This document shows positions 37,875-48,136 of a DNA stretch of 64,000 nt, in pieces. The position numbers were made by a program, and so were the translations under genes. Position 1 is the first letter of the stretch. Each line of letters begins with the position of its first letter. Source of the DNA: Candidatus Nanohalarchaeota archaeon (GTDB taxonomy: Archaea; Nanohalarchaeota; Nanosalinia; Nanosalinales; JAFCCC01); contig JAFCCC010000001.1 of the NCBI GenBank assembly GCA_017610385.1, positions 62,001 to 126,000 of the forward strand, in the 5' to 3' direction. Under the pieces are notes generated by a model. It saw only the letters and a list, made by a program, of their open reading frames with translations, ran no database searches and was not told where the DNA came from.

Positions 37875-39017
37875 TCATCTCATATGAAAAATTGTTTTAA
37901 AGAAATTTACAAGTTTCGATAAACCTTGTTTTATGAAATTTCCAGAAAGTGAAGCTTCATGATCTTGTTCTAAAAAAGCTGTTCGTTCTTCTAACTCTAA
38001 TAGATTCTCTCGCTCAGGAGAAATAGAATTTGAAATATCATCTAAATGTGATACAGTATTTCTAATAACTAATGTTTCGCTTGCAAAATTGTTTTCTAAG
38101 TTTTCTTCAGAACAATTTGAAGAAATTACTGTGGTTCTAATACGATAAGCAGACAAGTTATCTTCTATGTCTAACTTTTCAGAGTAGGTAACTGTCTCAC
38201 TGCAAACAATGCTCTTATAAATCCGTTTATTTGATAGCACATTCCCAAAAAAGTCTTCTATAGTGATATAGGCTTCAAAACTCTGTTTTTTTGTTTTACA
38301 ATTCAAATTGGAAAATTCAATAAAATACTGAAATTCTGAACCACTTTCTACAACTTCAGGACTTTTAATTTGAACCTGAAAATCACAAAGGTTGCTTTCT
38401 AAAACGTTTGTGTCTTTTCCTTGAACAATCTCTTCTTTTTTTACTGGAGCTATTACTTCCATTGAAACTTCAGAGGAAGTATTGCTTAATTCTGAATCAG
38501 GAGTAATAACGCTTTCTATATAATTTTCTATTCCAGGAGAAGGAATACAACTAATTAGTTCTTCATTGTTATTACAAAGAGATTGACCTTGTTTTGCAAT
38601 ATTCGTATACTCTAAAGAAGTTATAATGTTTTTTGAATTGTCTGCAATTCCTAAAACCTCTCCAGAATTTCTTAAAGAACTCCAAGAACTATCAAATAAA
38701 TTTCCATTGAAATTAGGATAATTAACTAAAAAAGTTGACCAATCCTGGCAAATTACTGCGTATTGATCTTTATGAAGTGTTTGTTTTCCTTTTTTAAACT
38801 TGATTCTATGATTTGTATCTGCCTCATAAAAATAAAATGTACTAAAATTAATTGCGTCGCCCAAATTTTTAACTTCAATCCATTCTTGATTTTCATCACT
38901 TCCTTCTGGATTATACATTATCTCTGTGATAACCACATTCGCGCCTGCTCGAATGCCCACTTGAGAAACAAAAAGTAAAATAAAAACAAGGTAAAGCAAC
39001 ATGAAATTTGCTTTCAT
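37875..39017 (-). CDS. secreted lamin-tail-domain (LTD) protein
   Basis: ANVVITEIMYNPEGSDENQEWIEVKNLGDAINFSTFYFYEAD..., LRNSGEVLGIAD. Confidence 0.75.
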   Translation of the reverse strand: MKANFMLLYLVFILLFVSQVGIRAGANVVITEIMYNPEGSDENQEWIEVKNLGDAINFSTFYFYEADTNHRIKFKKGKQTLHKDQYAVICQDWSTFLVNYPNFNGNLFDSSWSSLRNSGEVLGIADNSKNIITSLEYTNIAKQGQSLCNNNEELISCIPSPGIENYIESVITPDSELSNTSSEVSMEVIAPVKKEEIVQGKDTNVLESNLCDFQVQIKSPEVVESGSEFQYFIEFSNLNCKTKKQSFEAYITIEDFFGNVLSNKRIYKSIVCSETVTYSEKLDIEDNLSAYRIRTTVISSNCSEENLENNFASETLVIRNTVSHLDDISNSISPERENLLELEERTAFLEQDHEASLSGNFIKQGLSKLVNFFKTIFHMR

Positions 39018-39244
39018 ACCAATAAAAATAGGATTTGGTAGAATAAAAGAGTTTAGTATATTCGGTGTTTTTCAATCAGGATTTTCCAGAGCAATAGTTA
39101 ACTATATAAATTATTACTACTACTCCATATTAACTACTACTACCTTTCATTATGAAAGATTTTGTTTGAACACATGCTTTTCGTAATGTGTTGTTAGTAC
39201 TTTGAAAAAGATTTGCACGAATTAAAAAATATTGATTAAATGCT

Positions 39245-40348
39245 TTGATAAAAATGATAACAATTGTTTTAGGAACTAGAGCCGAACTAATTAAGACTTT
39301 TCCAGTTATGAAAGAATTAGATAAAAGAAAAATTAAATGGGAATGGATTCATACTGGTCAGCACAATTTAGATTCATTAATTAAAGATTTTAATATAAAA
39401 AAGCCGAAAATTGTTTTAGATATTCCAATAAGTTCTAGTGGGAGATTTAAAGGCGGAAAATTTTTAGCGGTATTTAACGCTATTTTATGGAATCTTAAAA
39501 CCACAAACAAAATAAGAAAAAGTGTTAAAAAATTAAAATCAAACGTTGTATTGTGCCAAGGAGATACCATGGCTACGGCAGCAACAGTGTTGGCAGGGCG
39601 ATCAATTATATTTAATCGACCAAAAATAGGGCACATTGAAGCAGGAATTAGATCTCATTCATTTACAGAACCTTTTCCAGAAGAAATTTCAAGAAGGATT
39701 TCTGACTTTTTTTCAGATTATTTGTTTGCGCCAACTCAAAAAGCTGTTGAAAATCTAAATAGAGAAAAAATAAAAGGAAAAACCTATTTAACAGGGAATA
39801 CCGTCGTAGATGCGGTTAAAGACATATTATATACTATAGATTTAGAATTTCCTGAAAATTTACGAGCTAAAAAATATATTATTGCCCAAACACACAGATA
39901 TGAAAACATTACATCTCCAGAAAGATTAGGAAGATTTGTAGAGATTATAACAGATTTGCCACACAATATTGTTTTAATAATGCCTGAAAACACTGAAGCA
40001 AAATTAAGGGAATTTGAACTCTGGAATGATTTGCAGAAAGAAAATATTCAAATAAGTGCATTAAAAAACTATAAAGACTTTTTGAAAATGTTATATCATT
40101 CTTCTGGAATAATAACTGATTCCGGAGGAGTGATGGAAGAATGTGCCATTTTAGGAAAACCTTGTCTTGTTTTCAGAAAAAGAACAGAGCGGCCTGAAGC
40201 AATTAATGCTGGCGTGGCCGAGTTAATCATGGAAAAGGGGAGTGATTTTATCTTAGACTTCTTAAACCGAAAACTAAAAAACACAAAGAATCTCTTTGGA
40301 GATGGTAACGCAAGCAAAAAGATTGTTGACGTTATTCAAAAAGAGTAA
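39245..40348 (+). CDS. wecB: UDP-N-acetylglucosamine 2-epimerase family
   Basis: VLGTRAELIKTFPVM, HIEAGIRSHSFTEPFPEEISRRISD, TGNTVVDAV, TDSGGVMEECAILGKPCLVFRKRTERPE. Confidence 0.88.
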   Translation: MIKMITIVLGTRAELIKTFPVMKELDKRKIKWEWIHTGQHNLDSLIKDFNIKKPKIVLDIPISSSGRFKGGKFLAVFNAILWNLKTTNKIRKSVKKLKSNVVLCQGDTMATAATVLAGRSIIFNRPKIGHIEAGIRSHSFTEPFPEEISRRISDFFSDYLFAPTQKAVENLNREKIKGKTYLTGNTVVDAVKDILYTIDLEFPENLRAKKYIIAQTHRYENITSPERLGRFVEIITDLPHNIVLIMPENTEAKLREFELWNDLQKENIQISALKNYKDFLKMLYHSSGIITDSGGVMEECAILGKPCLVFRKRTERPEAINAGVAELIMEKGSDFILDFLNRKLKNTKNLFGDGNASKKIVDVIQKE

Positions 40349-40421
40349 ACTCAAAAACGAATTAAACCATTCTGATGCACTGCATTTTTTATAAAATTGT
40401 GTACAATATATTGAGATAAAA

Positions 40422-41072
40422 ATGGAAGTAATAATTCTTTGCGGAGGTACTGGAACAAGATTAATGCCGCTAACTAAGAATAAGCACAAAGCTTTGGTCG
40501 AAGTTGATGGCAAACCAATAATTGAATGGCAACTTCGGTGGTTACAAAAATATGATATTGAAAAAAAGAATGTTATTTTGGCGTGCGGTCATATGTTAGA
40601 GAGCTTAAAAAACTATTTAGGAAATTCTGTAAAGTATTCTATAGAAAAAGAGCCCTTGGGCACTGGCGGAGCATTAAAACAAGCAATGAGATTGATAAAA
40701 GATGATGAATTCTTGGTTTTTAATGTTGATGATTTAAACAATATTGATTTAGGTGAATTAAAAAGAATTGGTTCTAATTCTATCTGTGTTGCAAACCCAC
40801 GTTCACCTTTTGGCGTCGTTGAGCTTCAAGGAAATAAGGTTACAGGATTTATTGAAAAGCCGTTGTTAGAGGTTTGGGTTTCTATGGGAATTTATTTGCT
40901 TAACAAAGATATTATCAAAATGCTTCCAGATAAAGGCAGTCTAGAAAAAGAGGTTTTCCCAAAGATTGATTTAAAGGCCTACAAACACGAAGGTTATTGG
41001 CACACAATAAACAATATTAAACAAGCACAAGCGTTTGACGCAGAAGCATTTAAAAAAGCATTAGATTTTTAA
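40422..41072 (+). CDS. sugar nucleotidyltransferase
   Basis: ILCGGTGTRLMPLTKNKHKALVEVDGKPIIEW. Confidence 0.9.
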   Translation: MEVIILCGGTGTRLMPLTKNKHKALVEVDGKPIIEWQLRWLQKYDIEKKNVILACGHMLESLKNYLGNSVKYSIEKEPLGTGGALKQAMRLIKDDEFLVFNVDDLNNIDLGELKRIGSNSICVANPRSPFGVVELQGNKVTGFIEKPLLEVWVSMGIYLLNKDIIKMLPDKGSLEKEVFPKIDLKAYKHEGYWHTINNIKQAQAFDAEAFKKALDF

Positions 41073-41123
41073 TTTATTTTAAAGAGAGATCATATTATTA
41101 ACTGTTTCTGTCATAATGAAATT

Positions 41124-42203
41124 ATGAAAGTTTATTTGGCGTATCCCTGGATATTTCCAGATTCTCCGTATTATAAATATTTGATTGGAAACCCACCAGA
41201 AGGCGTGGAATATTTGAACGGGGCAAAACAAAATGGAGTTATTACCAATAGAAGAAAGTTTGTGTTTTCTAATAAACTAAAAAATATAATAAGAAAGTCT
41301 TTATCTTTAGCTAATCTTTCAATTCCAAATGCTCATAAAATTAAAACAAAAGAGAATTATGATTTAATTCACTGTGCACATTGTTTGTGCAAAAATAATT
41401 CTCCTTGGGTGGCAGATTTTGAATCTGTCTGGCAGTTTTATGTCGGAAAGAAAACAAAATGGGCAAAAAATAAAGTCAAAAAGATCTTACAAAACGAAAA
41501 CTGCAAAAAAATTATGGCATGGACAGAAAAGACAAAACAAGATATAATTACAGAGTTTCCTGAAATAAAAGACAAAGTTGAAGTTGTTTATCCTGCTGTG
41601 CCTTTACAAAAACTAAAAAAGAAAGAAAATAAGAAACCCACTATTTTGTATGCAACACGCTATTTTTGGATTAAGGGTGGTTTAATTGCGCTGGAAACTT
41701 TGCGCAGATTAAAAGAAAAATATGATATTAATATTATTTTTATTTCTGATATTCCTAAGGAAATAAAAGAAAAATATAAAGACATTAAAATCCTGGATTT
41801 GGTTCCACAAAACAAATTATTTGAATATTATTCAAAATCAGATATTTTCTTTTATCCATCTCTTATGGATACTTTTGGCTTTTCTTTGTTAGAGGCCATG
41901 TCTTTTGGATTGCCAATAGTTACAGTAAACACAGAAGCAACAAAAACAAGAAGAGAAATAATAGAAAATGAAAAAACTGGTTTTATCTTTGACGCCAATA
42001 AAGTAAATTACAAAAATCTAGGTAAACTTGAAAATAAGATTATAAGTCAGTTGGTTAAAGATCTATCCAAATTAGTTGAGAATCGGAAATTAAGACAAAG
42101 GATGGCACATAATTGTTTAAAACTATTTAAAAATGGAAAGTTCTCAATAAATAAACGGAATGAAAAACTAAAAAGAATTTATGATGGGGCTGTTTTTAAA
42201 TGA
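41124..42203 (+). CDS. glycosyltransferase family 4
   Basis: C-terminal FFYPSLMDTFGFSLLEAMSFGLPIVT (EX7E-like). Confidence 0.85.
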   Translation: MKVYLAYPWIFPDSPYYKYLIGNPPEGVEYLNGAKQNGVITNRRKFVFSNKLKNIIRKSLSLANLSIPNAHKIKTKENYDLIHCAHCLCKNNSPWVADFESVWQFYVGKKTKWAKNKVKKILQNENCKKIMAWTEKTKQDIITEFPEIKDKVEVVYPAVPLQKLKKKENKKPTILYATRYFWIKGGLIALETLRRLKEKYDINIIFISDIPKEIKEKYKDIKILDLVPQNKLFEYYSKSDIFFYPSLMDTFGFSLLEAMSFGLPIVTVNTEATKTRREIIENEKTGFIFDANKVNYKNLGKLENKIISQLVKDLSKLVENRKLRQRMAHNCLKLFKNGKFSINKRNEKLKRIYDGAVFK

Positions 42204-43090
42204 AAATTTCAGTGATTTCTACAGTTTTAAATGAAGAAAAAAACATATCTCAGTTTATGAAATCAATATTAAATCAATCCAAAAAGCCAGATGAAATTAT
42301 AATCGTTGATGGTGGCTCAAAGGACAAAACCTTTGAAATTCTCAGAGAATTTTCACAAAAGAATAAACTATTTGCAGTTTTTCAGGAAAAAGGTGCTAAT
42401 ATTTCTAGAGGAAGAAATATTGCAATTAAAAAAGCGAAGGGGGATATACTTATTGTTGCTGATGCGGGATGTGTTGTCGATAAAGATTGGATTAAAAACA
42501 CTATTGCATATTTTCCAGAAGCAGATGTTGTAGCAGGAAATTACAAGGCAATAACAAAAAACAATTTTGAATATTTTCAAAGCCTTTTGGTCGTTAAGTC
42601 AGTAGACCGGCCATCAAGAATGTCCTCTAGAAATATTTCTTTTAAAAAAGAATGTTGGAAAAGTGTGGGAGGATACCCTGAAGATTTTCTGACCGGAGAA
42701 GACACAAAATTTAATTTAATGTTTCAGAGAGCAGGATATAAAATAAAAATAAACCCAAAACAAGATGTTTCTTGGGAAATGAGGCCGACTCTGAAAAAAT
42801 TTGCAAGACAGTTTTATCTTTATGGAAAAGGAGATAGAAAACATGGAAATTTAATTGAAATGAAAAAGAATCTTGCAATGGTTTCAGGATTTTGGATCTA
42901 TTTTGTTTTGTTAATTTTGGCGGCTATCTTTAATTTAAAGGCATTTCTAGTATTGCTGGATTTGCCTGTGTTTGTGTTATTTGTATTTGGAATAAAATAC
43001 AGTATAAAAACAAAGAAAATCTCGGCATTATTCTGGATGCCCTTGTTATTGTTTGTTAAACGAGTAAGTTATATTTTGGGGGCAAGTTGA
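42200..43090 (+). CDS. glycosyltransferase family 2, C-terminal TM segments
   Basis: VISTVLNEEKNISQFMKSILNQSKKPDEIIIVDGGSKDKT. Confidence 0.9.
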   Translation: MKISVISTVLNEEKNISQFMKSILNQSKKPDEIIIVDGGSKDKTFEILREFSQKNKLFAVFQEKGANISRGRNIAIKKAKGDILIVADAGCVVDKDWIKNTIAYFPEADVVAGNYKAITKNNFEYFQSLLVVKSVDRPSRMSSRNISFKKECWKSVGGYPEDFLTGEDTKFNLMFQRAGYKIKINPKQDVSWEMRPTLKKFARQFYLYGKGDRKHGNLIEMKKNLAMVSGFWIYFVLLILAAIFNLKAFLVLLDLPVFVLFVFGIKYSIKTKKISALFWMPLLLFVKRVSYILGAS

Positions 43091-43091
43091 A

Positions 43092-44045
43092 ATGATTGTT
43101 AATCTCATCGGAAACAGTTTTGACGAGAATTCTGGACAAGGAATTTATCGTTATTCTGCACAATTGTATAAAAATCTAAAGTTTATCGGATTAAATGTCC
43201 ATAAAAATGCCTTGGGAGATATAAACCATGTTCAACAACCAGAACTCATCTGGAAGGTCCTATTTAAAAAAAAGGTTGTTACAACCTTTCACGATCTTAT
43301 GCCTATATTTATTAAAGAAAGAAAATTGTTCTTTAGATTTTTTTTCTTTTTTTCCAGTTTGGTTGCAGCCATCAAATCAAAGAAAATCATAGCAGTATCT
43401 GAATCTACAAAAAAAGATATTCTAAAATATTTTCCGTTTACAAAAAATAAGATTTGTGTTATTTATGAGGGTGTGGATCATAAACGATTTTATCCTTTAA
43501 AAAGAAAGAATAACACAAATTTTACAGTAGGATATGTAGGGGGATTAGGCAAAAGAAAGAATGTTGAAAAGATATTAGAAGCTGCTCAGTTATTTAAAGA
43601 AGATAATAAAATAAAGTTTGTTATTGCGGGAAAGGGACCAGAATTAAATTCTTTAATTGAATTAAAAAAGAGATTAGGACTAAAAAATGTGCAATTTGCT
43701 GGTTTTATTCCTGAAAACAAGTTAAATGAATTTTATAATTCTTTAGACGTGTTTGTTTTTCCTTCTTTCTATGAAGGATTCGGACTTCCCGTTTTAGAGG
43801 CAATGGCTTGTGGGGTTCCAATCATAACTTCGAATGTAAGTTCCATGCCGGAATTGGTAGGCGCTTCAGGAAGGTTTATTAATACCAAAAATTCTAATGA
43901 GGTGGTAAATGAAATAATACAAATTTTTAAAGATGAGTCCTTAAAAGAGGATCTACATAAAAAGGGATTAAACCGAGCCAAAGAATTCACTTGGGAAAAA
44001 TGTGCTAAAGAACATTTAAAAATATATGCAGAATTAATAAAATGA
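43092..44045 (+). CDS. glycosyltransferase family 4
   Basis: VGYVGGLGKRKNVEKILEA, VFVFPSFYEGFGLPVLEAMACGVPIITSN. Confidence 0.93.
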   Translation: MIVNLIGNSFDENSGQGIYRYSAQLYKNLKFIGLNVHKNALGDINHVQQPELIWKVLFKKKVVTTFHDLMPIFIKERKLFFRFFFFFSSLVAAIKSKKIIAVSESTKKDILKYFPFTKNKICVIYEGVDHKRFYPLKRKNNTNFTVGYVGGLGKRKNVEKILEAAQLFKEDNKIKFVIAGKGPELNSLIELKKRLGLKNVQFAGFIPENKLNEFYNSLDVFVFPSFYEGFGLPVLEAMACGVPIITSNVSSMPELVGASGRFINTKNSNEVVNEIIQIFKDESLKEDLHKKGLNRAKEFTWEKCAKEHLKIYAELIK

Positions 44046-44046
44046 T

Positions 44047-44436
44047 TATAAAAATAGATTTTATCGAATTATATTAAAACACTTACAACGATTAAAAGAA
44101 AGTAAATCCATCCAAAATAAACTAATCATTCTTAGATGCATGATTCGTTTAGAAAAATACTTGCGCTGGTGAGAAAATATGCAAAAAATAGTTTCTATAT
44201 ACATCTCCACATGGAATCGTGCAGAACATCTTAAAAATATTCTAAACAATGTAGCACAAGAAGCTAAGAACTTAGAAAAATATTTGCAGATTTATATTTC
44301 AGACAATGGTTCAACAGACAATACAGAAAAAGTAGTAAAATTATTTAAAAAAAGTAGTGTAAAAAGAGTAAGAGAATTCTTATGGGAAAAATGTGCTAAA
44401 GAAACTTTGGTAGTGTATAAGGGGATTTCGAAATGA
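44047..44436 (+). pseudogene. glycosyltransferase gene remnants (C-terminal-like fragment, then a chimeric GT2 N-terminus / GT4 C-terminus)
   Basis: DYKNRFYRIILKHLQRLKESKSIQNKLIILRCMIRLEKYLRW* then IYISTWNRAEHLKNILNN...ISDNGSTDNTEKVVKLFKKS joined to VREFLWEKCAKETLVVYKGISK*, the latter resembling the 43092-44045 C-terminus. Confidence 0.65.
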
Positions 44437-45227
44437 ACTTTAATAAAATTATAAAAGACTATTTTAGATTAATAAAAGAGGGGGAAACTTTTAAAGATAA
44501 AGGCATTATCCTTGTTTATTTCGTACAAATGCCCATAAGACAAATTATTAAGCGTTTTAGAAAGAATTATGCGATGCGATTAATTTCTAATGTAAGCTTA
44601 AAAAATAAAGATGGGAGATATTTTTGTGGGGACAATATTTTTGCGGCATGGTGTTGTAGCACCTTGGGGGAAGAAAATGTAAGTTCGAATATCGTCTTAA
44701 ATTCTGGGGTATTTGTAGATGTTGGGGCAAATGTTGGAAAATATACTGTTAAACTTGGAAATCAATTAAAGAATAAGGGAACTGTAATAGCAGTAGAGCC
44801 AGAACCAGTAAATTTCAAAGCATTACAAAAAAATGTAAAATTAAATAACCTCGAAAATGTTTTTTTGGAGAATGTTGCTTGCTCCGATTCAAACGGATTT
44901 GCAGAATTTTATATTGATGTTATGGGAAATTATGGGGGCGCTCACTCCTTAATCAAAAAAACAAAGAATAAAATAAAAGTTAAAACTCGAAGATTAGATC
45001 ATATCATAGATAAACTAAAAATGGAGAATATAGACTTAATTAAAATAGATGTTGAAGGCGCAGAGGCAAACGTACTGAAAGGTGCTTCGAACGTTTTGAA
45101 GAAATATCATCCAAAAATTATCTTTGAATCCTGGAATAAAAAACAACTAGAAACCGTGAAAAACGTATTAAAACCATTTAATTATAAAATTGAAAAAATT
45201 GATAAGGAGAATTATTTAGCGTGTTAA
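44433..45227 (+). CDS. FkbM family methyltransferase
   Basis: VFVDVGANVGKYTVKLG, AVEPEPVNFKALQKNVKLN, IDLIKIDVEGAEANVLKGA. Confidence 0.9.
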   Translation: MNFNKIIKDYFRLIKEGETFKDKGIILVYFVQMPIRQIIKRFRKNYAMRLISNVSLKNKDGRYFCGDNIFAAWCCSTLGEENVSSNIVLNSGVFVDVGANVGKYTVKLGNQLKNKGTVIAVEPEPVNFKALQKNVKLNNLENVFLENVACSDSNGFAEFYIDVMGNYGGAHSLIKKTKNKIKVKTRRLDHIIDKLKMENIDLIKIDVEGAEANVLKGASNVLKKYHPKIIFESWNKKQLETVKNVLKPFNYKIEKIDKENYLAC

Positions 45228-45314
45228 GATAAAAACATTAATTGTGGGATCTACTATTGTTGAATTTACGTAATAATTCTTTTGGAAAATATACGTTAAT
45301 TTAAAAAAGCTTCT

Positions 45315-46393
45315 GTGAGTGCAGTTATAAAAATATTCAACCAAATAAAAACAATGAAAAATGAGGAAATAAAAACTGTCGCGATAATCAATGAAGACTG
45401 TGTGGGCACGAGCAAGGGACGATATGCTATACAGATGGCGAAATTGCTTAATAAAAAAATCAAAGTTAAACTTTTTCTAAGAGATACTGCACCATATAAC
45501 TCCGAATTTGTTGTGAAAGTAAAAACATTTAAAACAAAGATAAGAATACTTGCCGGCCTAGGTTATTATATTCCTTTATTTTTTAAATTAAGAAAAGACA
45601 AATCTATTGACATTATTCACGCTCAAGATGATAAAACTGGTGCTTTTGCAATCGTTTTAAAAAAACCGCTAATAAGTACCTTTTGCGATGCTATTCCGTT
45701 CAACTTTAACTTCCCATTTAATTTTCAGGGGGTTGCACATCTTTTTACATAAAGCTAAATCAATTGTAGTCATTTCGAACAGCACAGGAAATTTGTTGAT
45801 AAAAAAATATTCATCACTCTCAAAAAAGGTTGTACCGATTCATCTTGGAGTAGATATAAATAAATTTCAGCCGAGTGTCAAGAAAAATCCGGACCACCCA
45901 AACCTAGGAATATTGGGCAATTTGGATCAACAATTAGCAGCCGTTTTTGAAAGGATTTTGAAGGAATACAGAAAAAATGCGGGACTCGATCTTGCAGGAA
46001 AAGGTCTTTCTAAAAAATTCAGTCAATTCAACTGCATCCAGGAAATTATTTTTAAGGGTTTTGTAAAAAGAGTCAGAGCTTCCGAAACATTATCAAAACA
46101 TTGATATTTTTGTATACAAAACAAATGTAGAATGATTTGGACTAATTCCATTAGAAGCTATGGCGTGTGGGTGTGCGGTGGTTGCAATTAATGTGGACTC
46201 CTTACCAGAAGTAATTAAAGATGGTGGGTTGCTTGTAGAAAACACAGAAGATGCGTTTTACAGTGCCATCAAAAGATTAATAGAAAATAAAAACCTCAGA
46301 GAAGAATATCAAAAGAAAGGACGAGAACGTGCTAAAAAATTAACTTGGGAAAATGTGCGAAGAAACATTTGGAACCTTATAAGAAAGTTTTAA
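45315..46393 (+). pseudogene. degenerate glycosyltransferase family 4
   Basis: three ORF pieces in order with two frame changes (about 45.73 kb and 46.08 kb) and an in-frame TGA in VYKTNVE*FGLIPLEAMACG. Confidence 0.85.
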
Positions 46394-46435
46394 ATGAGAG
46401 GGATACGACGTATCTTGCGTGATGGGCATAACTTT

Positions 46436-47911
46436 TTATTTTCTGACCGGGGTAAATTTCCTGATCATTTCTTTGTCTTTTTTATCAAATCCTTTTAGTA
46501 AATACATTACCGAAAAATAAAGTACTATAGCTAAAAAAATAATTACAACCATCTTCATGATTTTGGGTAAAGAAGTTTGTAAAATTAAAATGGTTGAAAA
46601 AGCCATAATCGCAGAAGAAATAATTGGCTTAAAAATGTAACTTAAGTTTAGTTTTATTTTTTTTCTTATAAACTTAATAGAAAGTAGGAATAATAATATA
46701 AGAGAAGTAACTGTGGCTATTGCGGCTCCATTAATACCCCATAACGGAATTAAGAAATAATTCAGAATTACATTTAAAATTGCTGCAATGAATGTATACT
46801 TCATTATCTTTCTAGGCTCATTTATTCCTGCAATAAAGCTCCTAGAAATCACAATCAAAGAAGTGAAAATTGTTCCTATACTTAAAATTCTAAATGCGGG
46901 AACTGCTGCCAAGTATTCTGAAGTAAATAAAATCTGAATAATTGGTTTAGCTAATAAAAAAGATCCTGTGGCCGCTGGAAGAATGAAATAAATAGAATAT
47001 TTTAATGATCGATTAAAAATCTCACCCAAACTTTTTTTATCTTTTTTTGCATTTAATTGAGAAATCATGGGAAATAATGCTACTGCTAATGCAGCCATTA
47101 CCATACTTAGCAGACCTACGACAGGTAGAGCAACATTATAATAACCAACATCTTTCGCTGTTAAAAAATAACCTATAAAAAACGAATCAGTCCATCCTAA
47201 AAACGTTGCTGCAATCCCTGCCATAAAAAGTGGAACTCCAAAACTAAGTAGTTTTTTTGCTAAGTTAAACTCTGCTTTTTTGAAAATTATGGGTGTTGTG
47301 TGTTTGTAAGCTACAACAAGAAAAACGAACATCACAAAAAAACTCAAAGAATAAGCCCAAGTTGCTCCGAGAATCTTGAAACCTAAACTGAAAAATAAAA
47401 TTGTAAGTAAAAACTTTGAACCTTTTTCAATTACACCAGAGAAAGAAAGAATTCCCATCTTTTGAAATCCTGTGAGTACTCCACTAAAAAGACCGCTAAA
47501 TAAACTAAAAAATACTGCTAATGATCCGATTTTGAAAGGAATTACTGCTAAGGGATTATGAAAAACATTTATTGCAAAAAAGCCTGAAAGAAAAAATAAT
47601 AAAACTGAACCTAAAGTCGCTGTGAAAACGGTAATTGGTGCGGCAGTGGAAAAAATCGTATGAATCTCTTTCTTTTGAGAAATGTATTCAGAAGTATATT
47701 TGGTTATTGCACTTGGAAGTCCTAAAGAAAAAAAGGTTGTAAAAAATCCGACCATCATTAAAACCAAAGAGAATACTCCATATTCTTCTGGTCCAAGACC
47801 TCTGGCTAAAATTATCTTATAAAAAAAAGAAATAAAATATCCTGCAAGTGAACCCATAAAAAGTAAGCTGGTCCCTTTGGCTATTTTTACAGTTAGGTTC
47901 TCTGGGTTCAT
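46436..47911 (-). CDS. polysaccharide flippase (Wzx/AglR-like, MATE/MOP fold)
   Basis: KGTSLLFMGSLAGYFISFFYKIILARGLGPEEYGVFSLV; about 12-14 TM. Confidence 0.9.
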   Translation of the reverse strand: MNPENLTVKIAKGTSLLFMGSLAGYFISFFYKIILARGLGPEEYGVFSLVLMMVGFFTTFFSLGLPSAITKYTSEYISQKKEIHTIFSTAAPITVFTATLGSVLLFFLSGFFAINVFHNPLAVIPFKIGSLAVFFSLFSGLFSGVLTGFQKMGILSFSGVIEKGSKFLLTILFFSLGFKILGATWAYSLSFFVMFVFLVVAYKHTTPIIFKKAEFNLAKKLLSFGVPLFMAGIAATFLGWTDSFFIGYFLTAKDVGYYNVALPVVGLLSMVMAALAVALFPMISQLNAKKDKKSLGEIFNRSLKYSIYFILPAATGSFLLAKPIIQILFTSEYLAAVPAFRILSIGTIFTSLIVISRSFIAGINEPRKIMKYTFIAAILNVILNYFLIPLWGINGAAIATVTSLILLFLLSIKFIRKKIKLNLSYIFKPIISSAIMAFSTILILQTSLPKIMKMVVIIFLAIVLYFSVMYLLKGFDKKDKEMIRKFTPVRK

Positions 47912-48136
47912 ATAGTATTTTTATTCAAATAGATATATTATATTTTTCGCTTTGCCTAACTATGTAAAAATAACGTCGAAATTAAGAGGCAAGACTAACG
48001 TGTAATTATAAAAGTGGTGTTTAAAATGGGGGTTTGGTCTATATTTCTATAAATTGATTGCAATAAGTAACTTTATAAAAAGAAAATAAAAAATAAATTC
48101 AGAGAATTTGTTAGGAATATCTTTGCAAGGATAAAA

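Noticed and set aside
39110-39160. ACTACTACT-type simple repeats upstream of the epimerase gene
   Set aside because: Short, irregular, AT-rich intergenic sequence with no clear structure
46136-46138. In-frame TGA in the GT4 as recoded Trp/Sec
   Set aside because: Same gene also has two frame changes, so a pseudogene explains it
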